A stretch of DNA of 64,000 nucleotides from Pseudodesulfovibrio sp. zrk46. GTDB taxonomy: Bacteria; Desulfobacterota; Desulfovibrionia; Desulfovibrionales; Desulfovibrionaceae. The translations under genes and the position numbers were made by a program. Shown in pieces: positions 17,371 to 25,819 of the stretch. The first letter of the stretch is position 1; each line of letters begins with the position of its first letter. The DNA is taken from the NCBI RefSeq assembly GCF_012516435.1, contig NZ_CP051216.1, positions 2,789,669 to 2,853,668 of the forward strand. The letters run 5' to 3'. The notes beneath the pieces are model-generated. The model was not told the origin of the DNA, ran no database searches, and saw nothing but the letters and a program-made list of their open reading frames with translations.

Positions 17371-18153
17371 ATGCCCATGCAGCATCTAAGGGCGTTGACT
17401 CCCCAAGCAGAGGTTGAACTACCGGATTCGTCAGGCGGGATTTCCCAACTCGCCTGTCCGGTGACGTTGCAACGTTATGCTGACGGCAAGATGGTCTTCA
17501 AGGAAGACAGCATTGCCGTGGAGTCCGACATCCGTGTGCTGGTGAGCGGATATCCTGAGGCAGTGCTGTGCCGTACGCCCGGTGACGATATGAATCTTGT
17601 TGCCGGGCATCTCTTCTCGAGGTCCATGATCAGCAGGCCCGAGGACATGGCGAACATTGCGTTCAGCTATCATGGACTCGCCAAGGTGGAGGTCAAATTG
17701 CAAGCGGCAAATTGCATCCGCCGAATCTTTCCGTCCCCCAAGCCGATCCATGTCGCGCCTGAAAAACTCATTGAATTCAAATCGGTATTTGAGCGGCGGC
17801 AGAACCTCTACAAGAATACCCGTTCGACACATGCGGCGGCGCTCTTCTCCTTGTCCGGGGAACTGTTGTCCTTCGGCGAAGATGTCGGGCGGCATAACGC
17901 CTTTGACAAGGCCATTGGTAGGGCACTTCTCGAAGGAACGTTGGATGACGTGGCCATAGCCATGCTTTCCTCGCGCCTCGCTCTGGAGCTTGCGGTCAAG
18001 GCGTCCACGGCAAACATCCCCATCCTGTGCGGCTTTTCCGCCGCCACGAGTTCCGGCATCAACTTCGCCGAACGAAACAACCTTACGCTGATCGGACGTC
18101 TCCGGTCGGATTCCTTCAATGTATACGCCAATGGATGGCGCATCAGGGCTTAG
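17371..18153 (+). CDS. fdhD: FdhD-family sulfurtransferase, without the usual CxxC
   Basis: 260 residues, 10 bp after fdhE. Family landmarks are clear: RTPGDDMNLVAGHLFS, STHAAALFSLSGELLSFGEDVGRHNAFDKAIG, SSRLALELAVKASTANIPIL and FAERNNLTLIG. FdhD carries sulfur from IscS to the Mo-bisMGD cofactor so that FdhA becomes active. In well-studied members a flexible loop before the THAAAL segment holds a CxxC motif. Here that region reads AANCIRRIFPSP and has only one cysteine. It may work with a single thiol or have a narrower role. Identity is secure; the mechanism is the odd point. Confidence 0.93.
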   Translation: MPMQHLRALTPQAEVELPDSSGGISQLACPVTLQRYADGKMVFKEDSIAVESDIRVLVSGYPEAVLCRTPGDDMNLVAGHLFSRSMISRPEDMANIAFSYHGLAKVEVKLQAANCIRRIFPSPKPIHVAPEKLIEFKSVFERRQNLYKNTRSTHAAALFSLSGELLSFGEDVGRHNAFDKAIGRALLEGTLDDVAIAMLSSRLALELAVKASTANIPILCGFSAATSSGINFAERNNLTLIGRLRSDSFNVYANGWRIRA

Positions 18154-18334
18154 ATTGCCCATACCTAGTACTCCTGACACTATCGCTGTATCCGTTCTTT
18201 CTTAGCAGGTTAGTTCGGTGCGAGCAGTGCTCAGCGTGAAATCGAAAAAGAGTAATCCTTTCAATTTGGGGGGAAATTTGGCATAGAGAGTCCCCGTGTA
18301 AAGCATGATTTCAATTAATTCAGAGGGATTTAAT

Positions 18335-19516
18335 ATGACAATATTAGGAACAGCCAAAACTGCATCTGCAAAGAAAATGATGCTTCTTGGTGGTGGCGAA
18401 CTTGGCAAGGAAGTCGTGATTGAAGCGCAGCGTCTTGGCGTCGAAGTCATTGTGGTTGATCGCTATGACGATACTCCTGCCATGCAGGTCGCGCACCGCT
18501 CTTATACCATGTCAATGTTGGATGGTGATGCACTCCGTCGAGTTATTACAGAAGAGAAGCCAGATTATATTGTGCCTGAGATTGAGGCTATTGCTACGTC
18601 TACTTTGGTCGAGCTTGAACAAGAGGGATTCAATGTTGTCCCTACTGCCAATGCGACCAAGCTGACGATGGATCGCGAAGGCATTCGACGTCTTGCTGCT
18701 GAAGAGGTTGGTCTGACCACATCGCCTTACCGCTTCGCCGATACAGAAGAAGAATACCGTGCGGCTGTTGCTGAAATCGGTATCCCATGTGTGGTCAAGC
18801 CTGTCATGAGTTCTTCAGGAAAAGGGCAGTCCACTGTGAAAAGTGAGGCTGATATCCAAAAGGCTTGGGATTATTCCCAGTCCGGCGGTCGTACTGGTGA
18901 AGGGCGTATCATTATCGAAAAGTTCGTACCCTTTGATTATGAAATTACCCTGTTAACCGTACGTCACGTTGATGGAACTACATTCTGTCAGCCCATTGGA
19001 CACCGACAGGAAGACGGCGATTATCGTGAATCCTGGCAGCCGCAACCCATGAGTGAGGCAGCCCTCGAGAAAGCTCAGGAATATGCACGCAAGATCACAG
19101 ACGCCTTGGGCGGGCGTGGTCTGTTCGGGGTTGAGCTTTTTGTTAAGGATGATGATGTTATTTTTAGTGAAGTTTCGCCTCGTCCTCACGATACAGGGCT
19201 CGTGACTGTCATCTCTCAGGATTTAAGCGAATTTGCCCTGCATGTAAGAGCTGTTCTGGGCTTGCCTATTCCGTCTATTCGTCAATACGGAGTCGCCGCT
19301 TCTAGTGTAATTTTATCTAATGGCACGTCAGATAAGCCCGCCTTTGAAGGCGTGGATGTTGCGCTTCGTGAGGCAGATACAAAGGTCTTGATTTTCGGAA
19401 AAGGCGAATGCGCTGGAGTCCGTCGCCTTGGTGTTGCTTTGGCTCTTGCTGATGACGTTGAGGGTGCTGTTGAGAAGGCGAAAAGAGTTTCTTCTGCTGT
19501 AACTGTTTCATATTAA
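18335..19516 (+). CDS. purT: Formate-dependent phosphoribosylglycinamide formyltransferase (GAR transformylase 2)
   Basis: 393 residues from the ATG at 18335 (AGAGGGA upstream); E. coli PurT has about the same length, which argues against the ATG at 18305. The ATP-grasp fold is clear: [21 protein letters not shown] at the start, then [32 protein letters not shown] and [26 protein letters not shown]. The enzyme makes formyl-GAR from GAR, ATP and free formate in purine synthesis. It lies just after the formate dehydrogenase genes, with a 180-bp gap and its own ribosome site, so it may have its own promoter, but the shared substrate is formate. Confidence 0.96.
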   Translation: MTILGTAKTASAKKMMLLGGGELGKEVVIEAQRLGVEVIVVDRYDDTPAMQVAHRSYTMSMLDGDALRRVITEEKPDYIVPEIEAIATSTLVELEQEGFNVVPTANATKLTMDREGIRRLAAEEVGLTTSPYRFADTEEEYRAAVAEIGIPCVVKPVMSSSGKGQSTVKSEADIQKAWDYSQSGGRTGEGRIIIEKFVPFDYEITLLTVRHVDGTTFCQPIGHRQEDGDYRESWQPQPMSEAALEKAQEYARKITDALGGRGLFGVELFVKDDDVIFSEVSPRPHDTGLVTVISQDLSEFALHVRAVLGLPIPSIRQYGVAASSVILSNGTSDKPAFEGVDVALREADTKVLIFGKGECAGVRRLGVALALADDVEGAVEKAKRVSSAVTVSY

Positions 19517-19616
19517 TAATCTATTGAATCAATCCTGTGACTGATGACAGTCTGTAGAGTGGGGGATTCGAGTTCGTTTCTTATCCCTTGGATTTGACTT
19601 GATCATTACACGTAAC

Positions 19617-19655
19617 AAGCCGAGTGCGTATAAACGCACTCGGCTTTGTTTTTGA
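19617..19655 (+). terminator. Terminator after purT
   Basis: AAGCCGAGTGCG pairs with CGCACTCGGCTT around TATAAA, followed by TGTTTTTG. It closes the formate region; the next gene is on the opposite strand. Confidence 0.88.
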
Positions 19656-19685
19656 ACTTTGGGAAAATGTGCTTTTTGAAAAGTA

Positions 19686-20348
19686 CTAAACTTCCTTTAG
19701 GAAAGTCTCCCCAGTCCACTCATAGCCTTCTTCCTTGAAATTCTTAAAATGCTTTGGGTCAGTGATGTCATTTTCAATGAGCCACCTGACAAATCGACCT
19801 TTAATATGCTTTCCCTGATGACCTGCCGGCATCTTTTTTCCTGCCTTTTTAAGGACAAATTCCACTTCAATTCCACTATCGTATTTCACCGCTTTCTTTT
19901 GAGCCTGCGGTAATAAATCAATAACGAATGTCTCTCTCAATTGCTTTGAATTTGAATCCAACCATAACTTGGCAGCCTTCAACTTATCAATTTTCAGACG
20001 ATAATTAGGAATCAAATCAGCAGGTCTGACAAGGCCAAACAGGCCGGATATGATGAGCACTTTTTTATCAAAGTCGGATTTGTGCTTCAAAGTCTGATAA
20101 TCAATTGCGTCATAAACAACACCTGTATACCGCTCAATTGCCGGCATCGTTTTAGAGCTTAAAACTTCCTCGTTTGCAGAGATCGCTTTCTCCAGAGCCT
20201 TTTCCTTAAGCCCATACAGCTTTTTAGGATCAGCTTCTTTAATCGCGTCAAGTAAGCTGGCAGTAATACTTGATACTGACTTCAAAGGTTTATTGTTTCC
20301 TCCATCAGCTTTACCCTCAGACGGTGGAATTAAGATAATAGTTTTCAT
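19686..20348 (-). CDS. yaaA: YaaA/UPF0246 family protein (peroxide stress)
   Basis: 220 residues, starting MKTIILIPPSEGKADGG, with the family's conserved ALSRYTGVVYDAI-like segment (here AIERYTGVVYDAIDYQTL), then IISGLFGLVRPADLIPNYRLKI and the C-terminal HQGKHIKGRFVRWLIENDI. E. coli YaaA lowers free iron and limits DNA damage during peroxide stress. This copy is somewhat shorter than the E. coli protein but keeps the core. It stands alone, between the purT terminator and a long gap. Confidence 0.88.
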   Translation of the reverse strand: MKTIILIPPSEGKADGGNNKPLKSVSSITASLLDAIKEADPKKLYGLKEKALEKAISANEEVLSSKTMPAIERYTGVVYDAIDYQTLKHKSDFDKKVLIISGLFGLVRPADLIPNYRLKIDKLKAAKLWLDSNSKQLRETFVIDLLPQAQKKAVKYDSGIEVEFVLKKAGKKMPAGHQGKHIKGRFVRWLIENDITDPKHFKNFKEEGYEWTGETFLKEV

Positions 20349-20839
20349 AATAATCTTGAGTGGTTAATTTATTTATAATTTTGATGTCAATTTATAAGAA
20401 AACAAACTGGTCAGTCAAATACAGTTCATTCTTTGTTGAAAAATGAAATAGAAAAACAAAGTCGTGCAATATCTCACCCATCTTTATGCAATGCACACAA
20501 GAGGTTATGGATTTAATGCTCATCCCCCCTTTACTAGAAATCGTAGGACATCGGTAATCACTTGATGTCCATTTCTTTTGTCCGCTTCGCAACAGTTTTG
20601 TATTTCAAATGTGACTCAAATGTGTATTTGCGTTTTGCCAGTTTATCCTGTGCTGGTTATGGACAAACATATTAGTAATGGTACATATTCCCTTATGCTT
20701 GGAAGATAAATTGTGGCAGGTTGGATGTCATTTGCGCGAATATTTGTGCGCAGCAGGAGCATTTTTTTTATTGTGTGCACCATTGATTCCAATTCGACTT
20801 ACAGTGATATGTGGATGCTGATCAGGACGAGGTGATGTT
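20349..20839. other. Non-coding gap with a short direct repeat
   Basis: About 490 bp. A 66-codon minus-strand ORF here (20392-20592) has no ribosome site and looks random. The only clear pattern is TCAAATGTG twice, at 20605-20613 and 20616-20624, 11 bp apart (one helical turn), which could be a regulator site for the gene at 20840. Confidence 0.35.
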
Positions 20840-21760
20840 GTGAAGAGTTGTGTTGGAGGTCGTCCTTCTTTCAAACGGAATACGGTGGCAGGTGAAAACC
20901 TTCGAACGATCCTGAAATTGATGGGCAAGACATGGCGCAAAGATGTGGGAAATCCAAATCATGTGCGTAATTGGTCCGAATGGGTGGAGAACGGATTGCC
21001 GAGTAGCCCTACGACCATTGATTGCGACATGCGTGAGGGCGTCCCAGAATCGCGGCTTTCTGCTTATGCGTCCTGTCTAGGGACAACGGTTGACGGACTG
21101 TGTTCCAAACGAACCAACTGGGCCAAAAAACTCAAGGGACCTACCATTTCCGAGGGAGACGACAACCTCCTATGGCCAACTGGCCTTGGCGAAGAGTTCT
21201 CCAAGCGTAATAAAGAATATAACCGTCCTTCGTACATTGAGGAGTTGTTCTCTCTCATGGGCGGCGTTTACCGCATGAATTACCTTATTGACGGTGTGGA
21301 TCTCATACATCGCTCTACACTCTGGGTTCATAAGGTTGAAGGTAATCGTATGCTTACACGAGGCGGCTTCATTATGTTCGGTAACGAGAATCAGTACGAA
21401 GCTGTCATTTTTCGATGGCACAACAATCTTCATTTCCATTATTTATGTGAAAATGGAATGGAGCTTGGCTATTGCATGACGGTTGATCCTCTCAGGCATA
21501 ATCTCGTGCGGCAGCGTAAACCGTTTTGGTTGCTGGGTACGGGGATGACCGACCGGGGTTTGGTGGATAACAAGCCTATTACCTTTGTGTTTCGTATGGA
21601 GCAGCTTGTTCCCGAAACTGGAATGAGTCTCAAAGAATTGTGGAACACAGAGAGCGATGACATGCGTAAACATCCTTTCATAGCGCCCGGCACCCCTGAC
21701 TACGAGCGGATTCGAACTGAAATCCTTACTCCCGATGTACTAACTCCGGAAGTGGCATAG
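20840..21760 (+). CDS. Protein of unknown function, possible DNA-binding N-terminus
   Basis: 306 residues from a GTG start preceded by GGACGAGGTGAT. I do not recognise the family. Residues about 1-85 are basic and helical, and a segment ESRLSAYASCLGTTVDGLC reads like an Xre-type helix-turn-helix (SRLSAYASCLGTTVDGL). The C-terminal two thirds are rich in aromatic residues and predicted strands (FIMFGNENQYEAVIFRWHNNLHFHYLC), suggesting a ligand or sensory domain. No signal peptide or membrane segment is seen. It is monocistronic with about 490 bp upstream and 640 bp downstream without genes. A phage-repressor-like regulator is a guess only. Confidence 0.65.
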   Translation: MKSCVGGRPSFKRNTVAGENLRTILKLMGKTWRKDVGNPNHVRNWSEWVENGLPSSPTTIDCDMREGVPESRLSAYASCLGTTVDGLCSKRTNWAKKLKGPTISEGDDNLLWPTGLGEEFSKRNKEYNRPSYIEELFSLMGGVYRMNYLIDGVDLIHRSTLWVHKVEGNRMLTRGGFIMFGNENQYEAVIFRWHNNLHFHYLCENGMELGYCMTVDPLRHNLVRQRKPFWLLGTGMTDRGLVDNKPITFVFRMEQLVPETGMSLKELWNTESDDMRKHPFIAPGTPDYERIRTEILTPDVLTPEVA

Positions 21761-22404
21761 CTGGTTGTCGCACTCCCTCCCTCTTATATAGATAGAGGCG
21801 TCTATGCGTAATCTGGTTTTCTGGGTCTAAGTTGGGTTTTTCTGTGTTGAAAAAACACAAAATTCACGTTTTTCTATTCCCTTATTGATCATTATTCCCG
21901 GCGGGTTATATACCGTTCAGTGTGGTTCGTCTTGTTCTGGGAGACGCATCTTTTTTGTGGTGTTTGGGGTGAGTGGAGCCCTATCCGTGTTTGCAAAAAA
22001 GATGTGGGAATCCTTGTCTCACTAATGAGAAAGGATAGCGCAACACATTCAATATCGACCGATCATGAAGACATCGTATGCTTCTCGTAGAGAGGTAAAG
22101 GATACAAATCTACATGAGAATCTGTCTGGTGTCGTCTGTGGGAGTACATGGAGGGAAGGGGTTTGAAAATGATACTCATGGGGTGTTGGTCAAAGTCGAA
22201 TTGGGGAAGAGCTAGGCTGGAGGCTGGACAACCTTAGCAGGAAGAGTGCAGGCTTTACATAAGTCCTGTGCACAAACTGGGAGCATGTCACGATTGAGGT
22301 TGTTCTTAAAGAAGGGGCCGAAAACAATGCAGAGGAACGGCCTGAGGAGCAGGCATAAGCCTGCTTTCCTCAAGCGTGGGATTCAAATAGAAAATGAGTG
22401 CCGC
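21761..22404. other. 640-bp non-coding gap with a terminator at its right side
   Basis: No supported gene. A stem at 22349-22376 (GAGGAGCAGGC and GCCTGCTTTCCTC-like arms around ATAA) would act on minus-strand transcripts from the ATP-grasp/corA unit. A weak TGTGTT/AACACA hairpin lies near 21842-21859. The length of the gap leaves room for a small RNA, but none can be demonstrated. Confidence 0.4.
22349..22376 (-). terminator. Likely terminator of the corA/ATP-grasp unit
   Basis: GC-rich hairpin 30-55 bases past the stop of the ATP-grasp gene on its own strand, with GCAGGC/GCCTGC core. The T-run after it is weak and displaced. Confidence 0.5.
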
Positions 22405-23418
22405 TTAAATGTTGGCTGTATGCCGAGCAATGGCTCCTTCTGCGATGGCGGAAACAACATCTTCTGGCGGCCAGTCGTTCAGGCGAGCCGTATTGAGGAA
22501 CGCTCCTTTCTCTGCGAGACTTGGGTTCGTAACCACATCGATCAGGTACATTTTGCCAGATTGATCGGTTCGGAAAACGAATCGCGCATAACCGCACAAC
22601 CCCAGCTCATTCCAGCAATCATGTGAAAGTGTCGTTAGCTTTGCCGTGATATGATCAGCTGGCTTTTTCAAGGAGATTGTGGGGGCTGACGTTGTTGCAC
22701 CACGGCTGCTTTTCCAAAGAGTCCCGTAGTTGACTATTCGGACGTCCGGAGTCTTGAAAGCTGCTTCTGCGATGCCCAATAACTGGCCTCGTCCACGCGA
22801 AGATTCCATCATGGAAACACTGTATTCCGGCCCGTTGATGAACTCATCGGCAATACAAAGCATGCCAACCTTTTCTTCTTGGGCCTCCAGCAGATCAAGC
22901 AGGTCGCTTGAATTGCTGACCGTAACAATGGCGCTCTCGTCGAGCCCCTTGGATGTGTGATCGAAGCGGCTTTTTAGTATGTATGTGCCGGGCCCTGGAT
23001 ATCGGTTCTTTCTCAAAGCTGTGATGTCCGCTCCCTGAGGGGTAGGGATTCCGGCTTGGAGTAAATGCCATTTGGTCGTGAGCTTGTCATTCACAAGCGA
23101 GAAAACCGTACTGTCTACGCCGGTAAAAGGAAGGCGGAGGTTGGAAAAGAGCATGGTCATGAACGGCGCCATCTCTCCGGACTCCATAAACGCGTCGACG
23201 AGGTTGAAAACGACTTCCGGTTTAATCTCCCGGAGTTGCTCTTGTGCTTGTCGCAGATTGAGGCCGACTTCAAAGGGCACAGTCTTCCAGCCCAATCCGT
23301 TCAAAAGTCTGGTTACATACTTGGTGGTTTTCCCGTAATCGGTTTGTCCTTGATCAGCCCCAAGGGTTCGCCGATTCAACGCTAGAGCTATGGTGCGTTT
23401 AACATTCTCTCCACTCAT
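22405..23418 (-). CDS. ATP-grasp protein of the D-alanine--D-alanine ligase family
   Basis: 337 residues from the ATG at 23418 (AGGTGG upstream); a GTG at 23430 is a weaker choice because it falls inside the corA end. The D-Ala-D-Ala ligase layout is visible: an N-terminal domain with KPEVVFNLVDAFMESGEMAPFM and FTGVDSTVFSLVNDKLTTKWHLLQAGIPTP, the ATP-grasp strands YILKSRFDHTSKGLDESAIV and EEFINGPEYSVS-like (here DEFINGPEYSVSMM), and the metal-binding end YLIDVVTNPSLAEKGAF. It probably joins two amino-acid-like groups by an ATP-dependent peptide bond. It is not beside mur genes, so it may not be the housekeeping Ddl. It overlaps the corA unit tightly and is probably cotranscribed with it. Confidence 0.82.
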   Translation of the reverse strand: MSGENVKRTIALALNRRTLGADQGQTDYGKTTKYVTRLLNGLGWKTVPFEVGLNLRQAQEQLREIKPEVVFNLVDAFMESGEMAPFMTMLFSNLRLPFTGVDSTVFSLVNDKLTTKWHLLQAGIPTPQGADITALRKNRYPGPGTYILKSRFDHTSKGLDESAIVTVSNSSDLLDLLEAQEEKVGMLCIADEFINGPEYSVSMMESSRGRGQLLGIAEAAFKTPDVRIVNYGTLWKSSRGATTSAPTISLKKPADHITAKLTTLSHDCWNELGLCGYARFVFRTDQSGKMYLIDVVTNPSLAEKGAFLNTARLNDWPPEDVVSAIAEGAIARHTANI

Positions 23419-23420
23419 AG

Positions 23421-24485
23421 TTAAAGCCACCTTTGTCTCTTGAAGTAGGTGAGCATGCCGATCACTACCGTGAGCATGACCCCAAGAAGAATGTAGTAGC
23501 CGTGCTTGTAGTGAAGCTCCGGCATCACTTCGAAGTTCATTCCATAGATGCCTGCCAGAAAGGACAGCGGAATGAAAATGGTGGCAAAAATTGTCAGGAA
23601 TTTCATGACATCATTCAGCCTGTTCGTGATTGCCATATTATAGCTGTTGAGATGGTCATTGAGCATCTCACGGTATATTTCCACCGAGTCGTAGGACTGC
23701 TCTGCGATGTCGCATAAATCCCGCAGGAAGTGCTGGATTTCCGGAGAGACGAGGTCACTATCAATTCTCGCAAGTTTGAGTGCGATCTCACGTGCAGGCC
23801 TGATGGCCTTTCTGATGTAGGCGATCTCCCGTCTGTAGGCGTTGATCTCTTCCAGCAATTCGGGAGTCGGATCGGCCAGCACTTCGTCTTCGATTTCCTC
23901 GATCCTTTCCCCCATGATCTCGATGACTTTCAGGTAGTTTTCAAAGATGCAGTCAAGGATCGTGTAGAGCAGGTAGTCCGGCCCCAGCTTGCGAAGTCGC
24001 CCGGTCTGGTTGCGAATTCTGTCCCGCACCGGCTCAAAGACATATCCGGGTTTTTCCTGAAAAGTCAGTAGACACTTGTTTTGGAGGACCGCACTGAACT
24101 GCTCGGCATGGATGGAGGTCTCGTCTTCGTTGAGAAACAGCATTTTCAGTGTGACGAAGAGTGCTTCGGGAAATTCTTCCAGTTTTGGGCGTTGGCCAGT
24201 GTTAATGATGTCTTCGAGGATCAACGAAGAAATGCTGAACGTAGTGCCAATGGATTGCATCAATTCGGGTTCATGCAGGCCGTCGACGTTTATCCAACTG
24301 GTTGTGGAACTCTCCGTACATGCAGAGAGAGACTCCGGCGAATCCAGGATTTCGTCTCGAAGCATATTGCTGTCGTAGTCGATGATACGAAGACGTGGCT
24401 TCTCGGTCTTCTGTTTGCCAATGAAGATGAGAGAGCCGGGGGGGAGACCGTTCTTGCTGTCATGTTTTTTTAGAAATCTAGCCAT
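23421..24485 (-). CDS. corA: CorA-type magnesium/cobalt channel
   Basis: 354 residues from the ATG at 24485, which has AGAGGA upstream; a TTG at 24491 would add two residues. The long soluble N-terminal funnel contains SWINVDGLHEPELMQSIG and FVTLKMLF, and long helices follow. Two C-terminal membrane helices bear the signature GIYGMNFEVMPELHYKHGYY (YGMNF pore motif), and the end KRQRWL is typical. It conducts Mg2+ (and Co2+ or Ni2+) into the cell. The ATP-grasp gene begins three bases after its stop, so the two form one unit. Confidence 0.95.
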   Translation of the reverse strand: MARFLKKHDSKNGLPPGSLIFIGKQKTEKPRLRIIDYDSNMLRDEILDSPESLSACTESSTTSWINVDGLHEPELMQSIGTTFSISSLILEDIINTGQRPKLEEFPEALFVTLKMLFLNEDETSIHAEQFSAVLQNKCLLTFQEKPGYVFEPVRDRIRNQTGRLRKLGPDYLLYTILDCIFENYLKVIEIMGERIEEIEDEVLADPTPELLEEINAYRREIAYIRKAIRPAREIALKLARIDSDLVSPEIQHFLRDLCDIAEQSYDSVEIYREMLNDHLNSYNMAITNRLNDVMKFLTIFATIFIPLSFLAGIYGMNFEVMPELHYKHGYYILLGVMLTVVIGMLTYFKRQRWL

Positions 24486-24742
24486 ATCCAATCCTCTTTC
24501 TCGTGAATGTTGAAATGCAAGGCTATTGGTAGAGGAGAAAATTGATACCAGAATATATAATACAAACTGGACGGAAAAAAACTGTTTTCATCGTATGAAG
24601 AAAAAATTGGTGAGAAAATCAATAATACAGAAAAAGTGTTTGCAGCTCATATGCTTTGTTTTGTCACAAGAAAAGTCAGAAGTCATAAGGTGGTGCCGAT
24701 TTTGCCATAATGACAGATGAATGTGTCTTTTCATAACACGTT

Positions 24743-25819
24743 ATGCCTGATATTTCAGTCAATGACGGTAGGTCTCTTAATAACTCTTTTGGGGTAGGAA
24801 TCAGGATGCTTTTTACATGGTTGGGAATACTCTTTTGCCTGTCGCAGTCGGCGATATTTTCCGGCTTGAACCTCGCTTATTTCAGTCTCAGCCGTTTGCG
24901 TCTTGAATTGGAGGCTGGTTCCGGAAATCAGAAAGCCGCTCGCGTCTTGGCGTTACGGCAAAAGCCGAACCTGCTCTTATGCACCATTCTGTGGGGCAAT
25001 GTCGGTATTAACGTTTTGTTGGCACTGCTGTCTGAGTCGGTGATGGCGGGAATCGGATCGTTTTTCTTCTCGACATTCGTCATAACCATCGTTGGCGAAA
25101 TACTGCCTCAGGCCTACTTTTCCAGAAATGCGCTGACCTTTGGCGCGTTGCTGGAACCTGTCATCCGTTTTTATCAGGTGATCTTATACCCATTTGCAAA
25201 GCCGTCTTCGTTATTGCTCGATAGATTGGTCGGTACAGAAAAGATCGAGTTCATCAAGGAAAGCAAGATGCGTCGGTTGCTCCGTATGCATGTCGAAGCA
25301 TCCGATGCCGATATTGATGAAATAGAAGGGCGCGGAGCAATGAATTTTCTTTCGCTTGATGACATCGAAGTCCATCAGGAGGGAGAAGTCCTCAAACAGG
25401 AGAGCATCGTTTCCATTGAGTTCAAAAGCGGTAATCCCCTTTTCCCTGAGGAAAAGAGGGAGTTCATCGATCAGGTGAACTGCTCTGGTCAGAAGTGGGT
25501 TCTGTTGACAGATCAAAGGGATCGGCCCCGCTTGTTGATCGATGCAGATGGATTCATCCGTGCAGCGATGCAGGATGAGACGGTGTCCCCCTCGGAATAC
25601 TGTCATCGTCCCATTGTCGTGCGCAATGAGCACACCCCCTTAGGCGAGGTCTTGGGTCGCTTTGAGGTGCTCCCTGCCTCTTCAGACGACGATGTCATCG
25701 ACTTCGACACCATCCTCGTGTGGACGGACACCCACCACAGGATCATTACTGGTGCCGACATCTTTGGCCGCCTGATGCGGGGCATCGCCAAAGTACGAAA
25801 GCTTGATGATTCCGCCTAA
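24743..25819 (+). CDS. DUF21 (CNNM/HlyC-type) membrane protein without evident CBS domains
   Basis: 358 residues. Residues about 20-170 have the DUF21 transmembrane domain: SQSAIFSGLNLAYFSLSRLRLELEAGSG, KPNLLLCTILWGNVGINVLLALL, and TIVGEILPQAYFSRNAL. DUF21 proteins are linked to Mg2+ or other divalent ion movement. The usual pair of CBS domains is not apparent; a different C-terminal part (about 180-350) contains LSLDDIEVHQEGEVL and a segment DTILVWTDTHHRIITGADIFGRLMRGI that may be a vestige. A ribosome site is not strong. Its stop overlaps the stop of the convergent MscS gene by a few bases, sharing the bases at 25816-25819. The presence of corA nearby fits a divalent-metal theme. Confidence 0.8.
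   Translation: MPDISVNDGRSLNNSFGVGIRMLFTWLGILFCLSQSAIFSGLNLAYFSLSRLRLELEAGSGNQKAARVLALRQKPNLLLCTILWGNVGINVLLALLSESVMAGIGSFFFSTFVITIVGEILPQAYFSRNALTFGALLEPVIRFYQVILYPFAKPSSLLLDRLVGTEKIEFIKESKMRRLLRMHVEASDADIDEIEGRGAMNFLSLDDIEVHQEGEVLKQESIVSIEFKSGNPLFPEEKREFIDQVNCSGQKWVLLTDQRDRPRLLIDADGFIRAAMQDETVSPSEYCHRPIVVRNEHTPLGEVLGRFEVLPASSDDDVIDFDTILVWTDTHHRIITGADIFGRLMRGIAKVRKLDDSA

Noticed and set aside
20392..20592. A 66-codon minus-strand ORF
   Set aside because: No ribosome site, no conserved pattern and a biased, random-looking composition.
24526..24720. A 64-codon plus-strand ORF before the DUF21 gene
   Set aside because: AT-rich, with Lys-rich random-like sequence and no ribosome site; it overlaps the promoter region.
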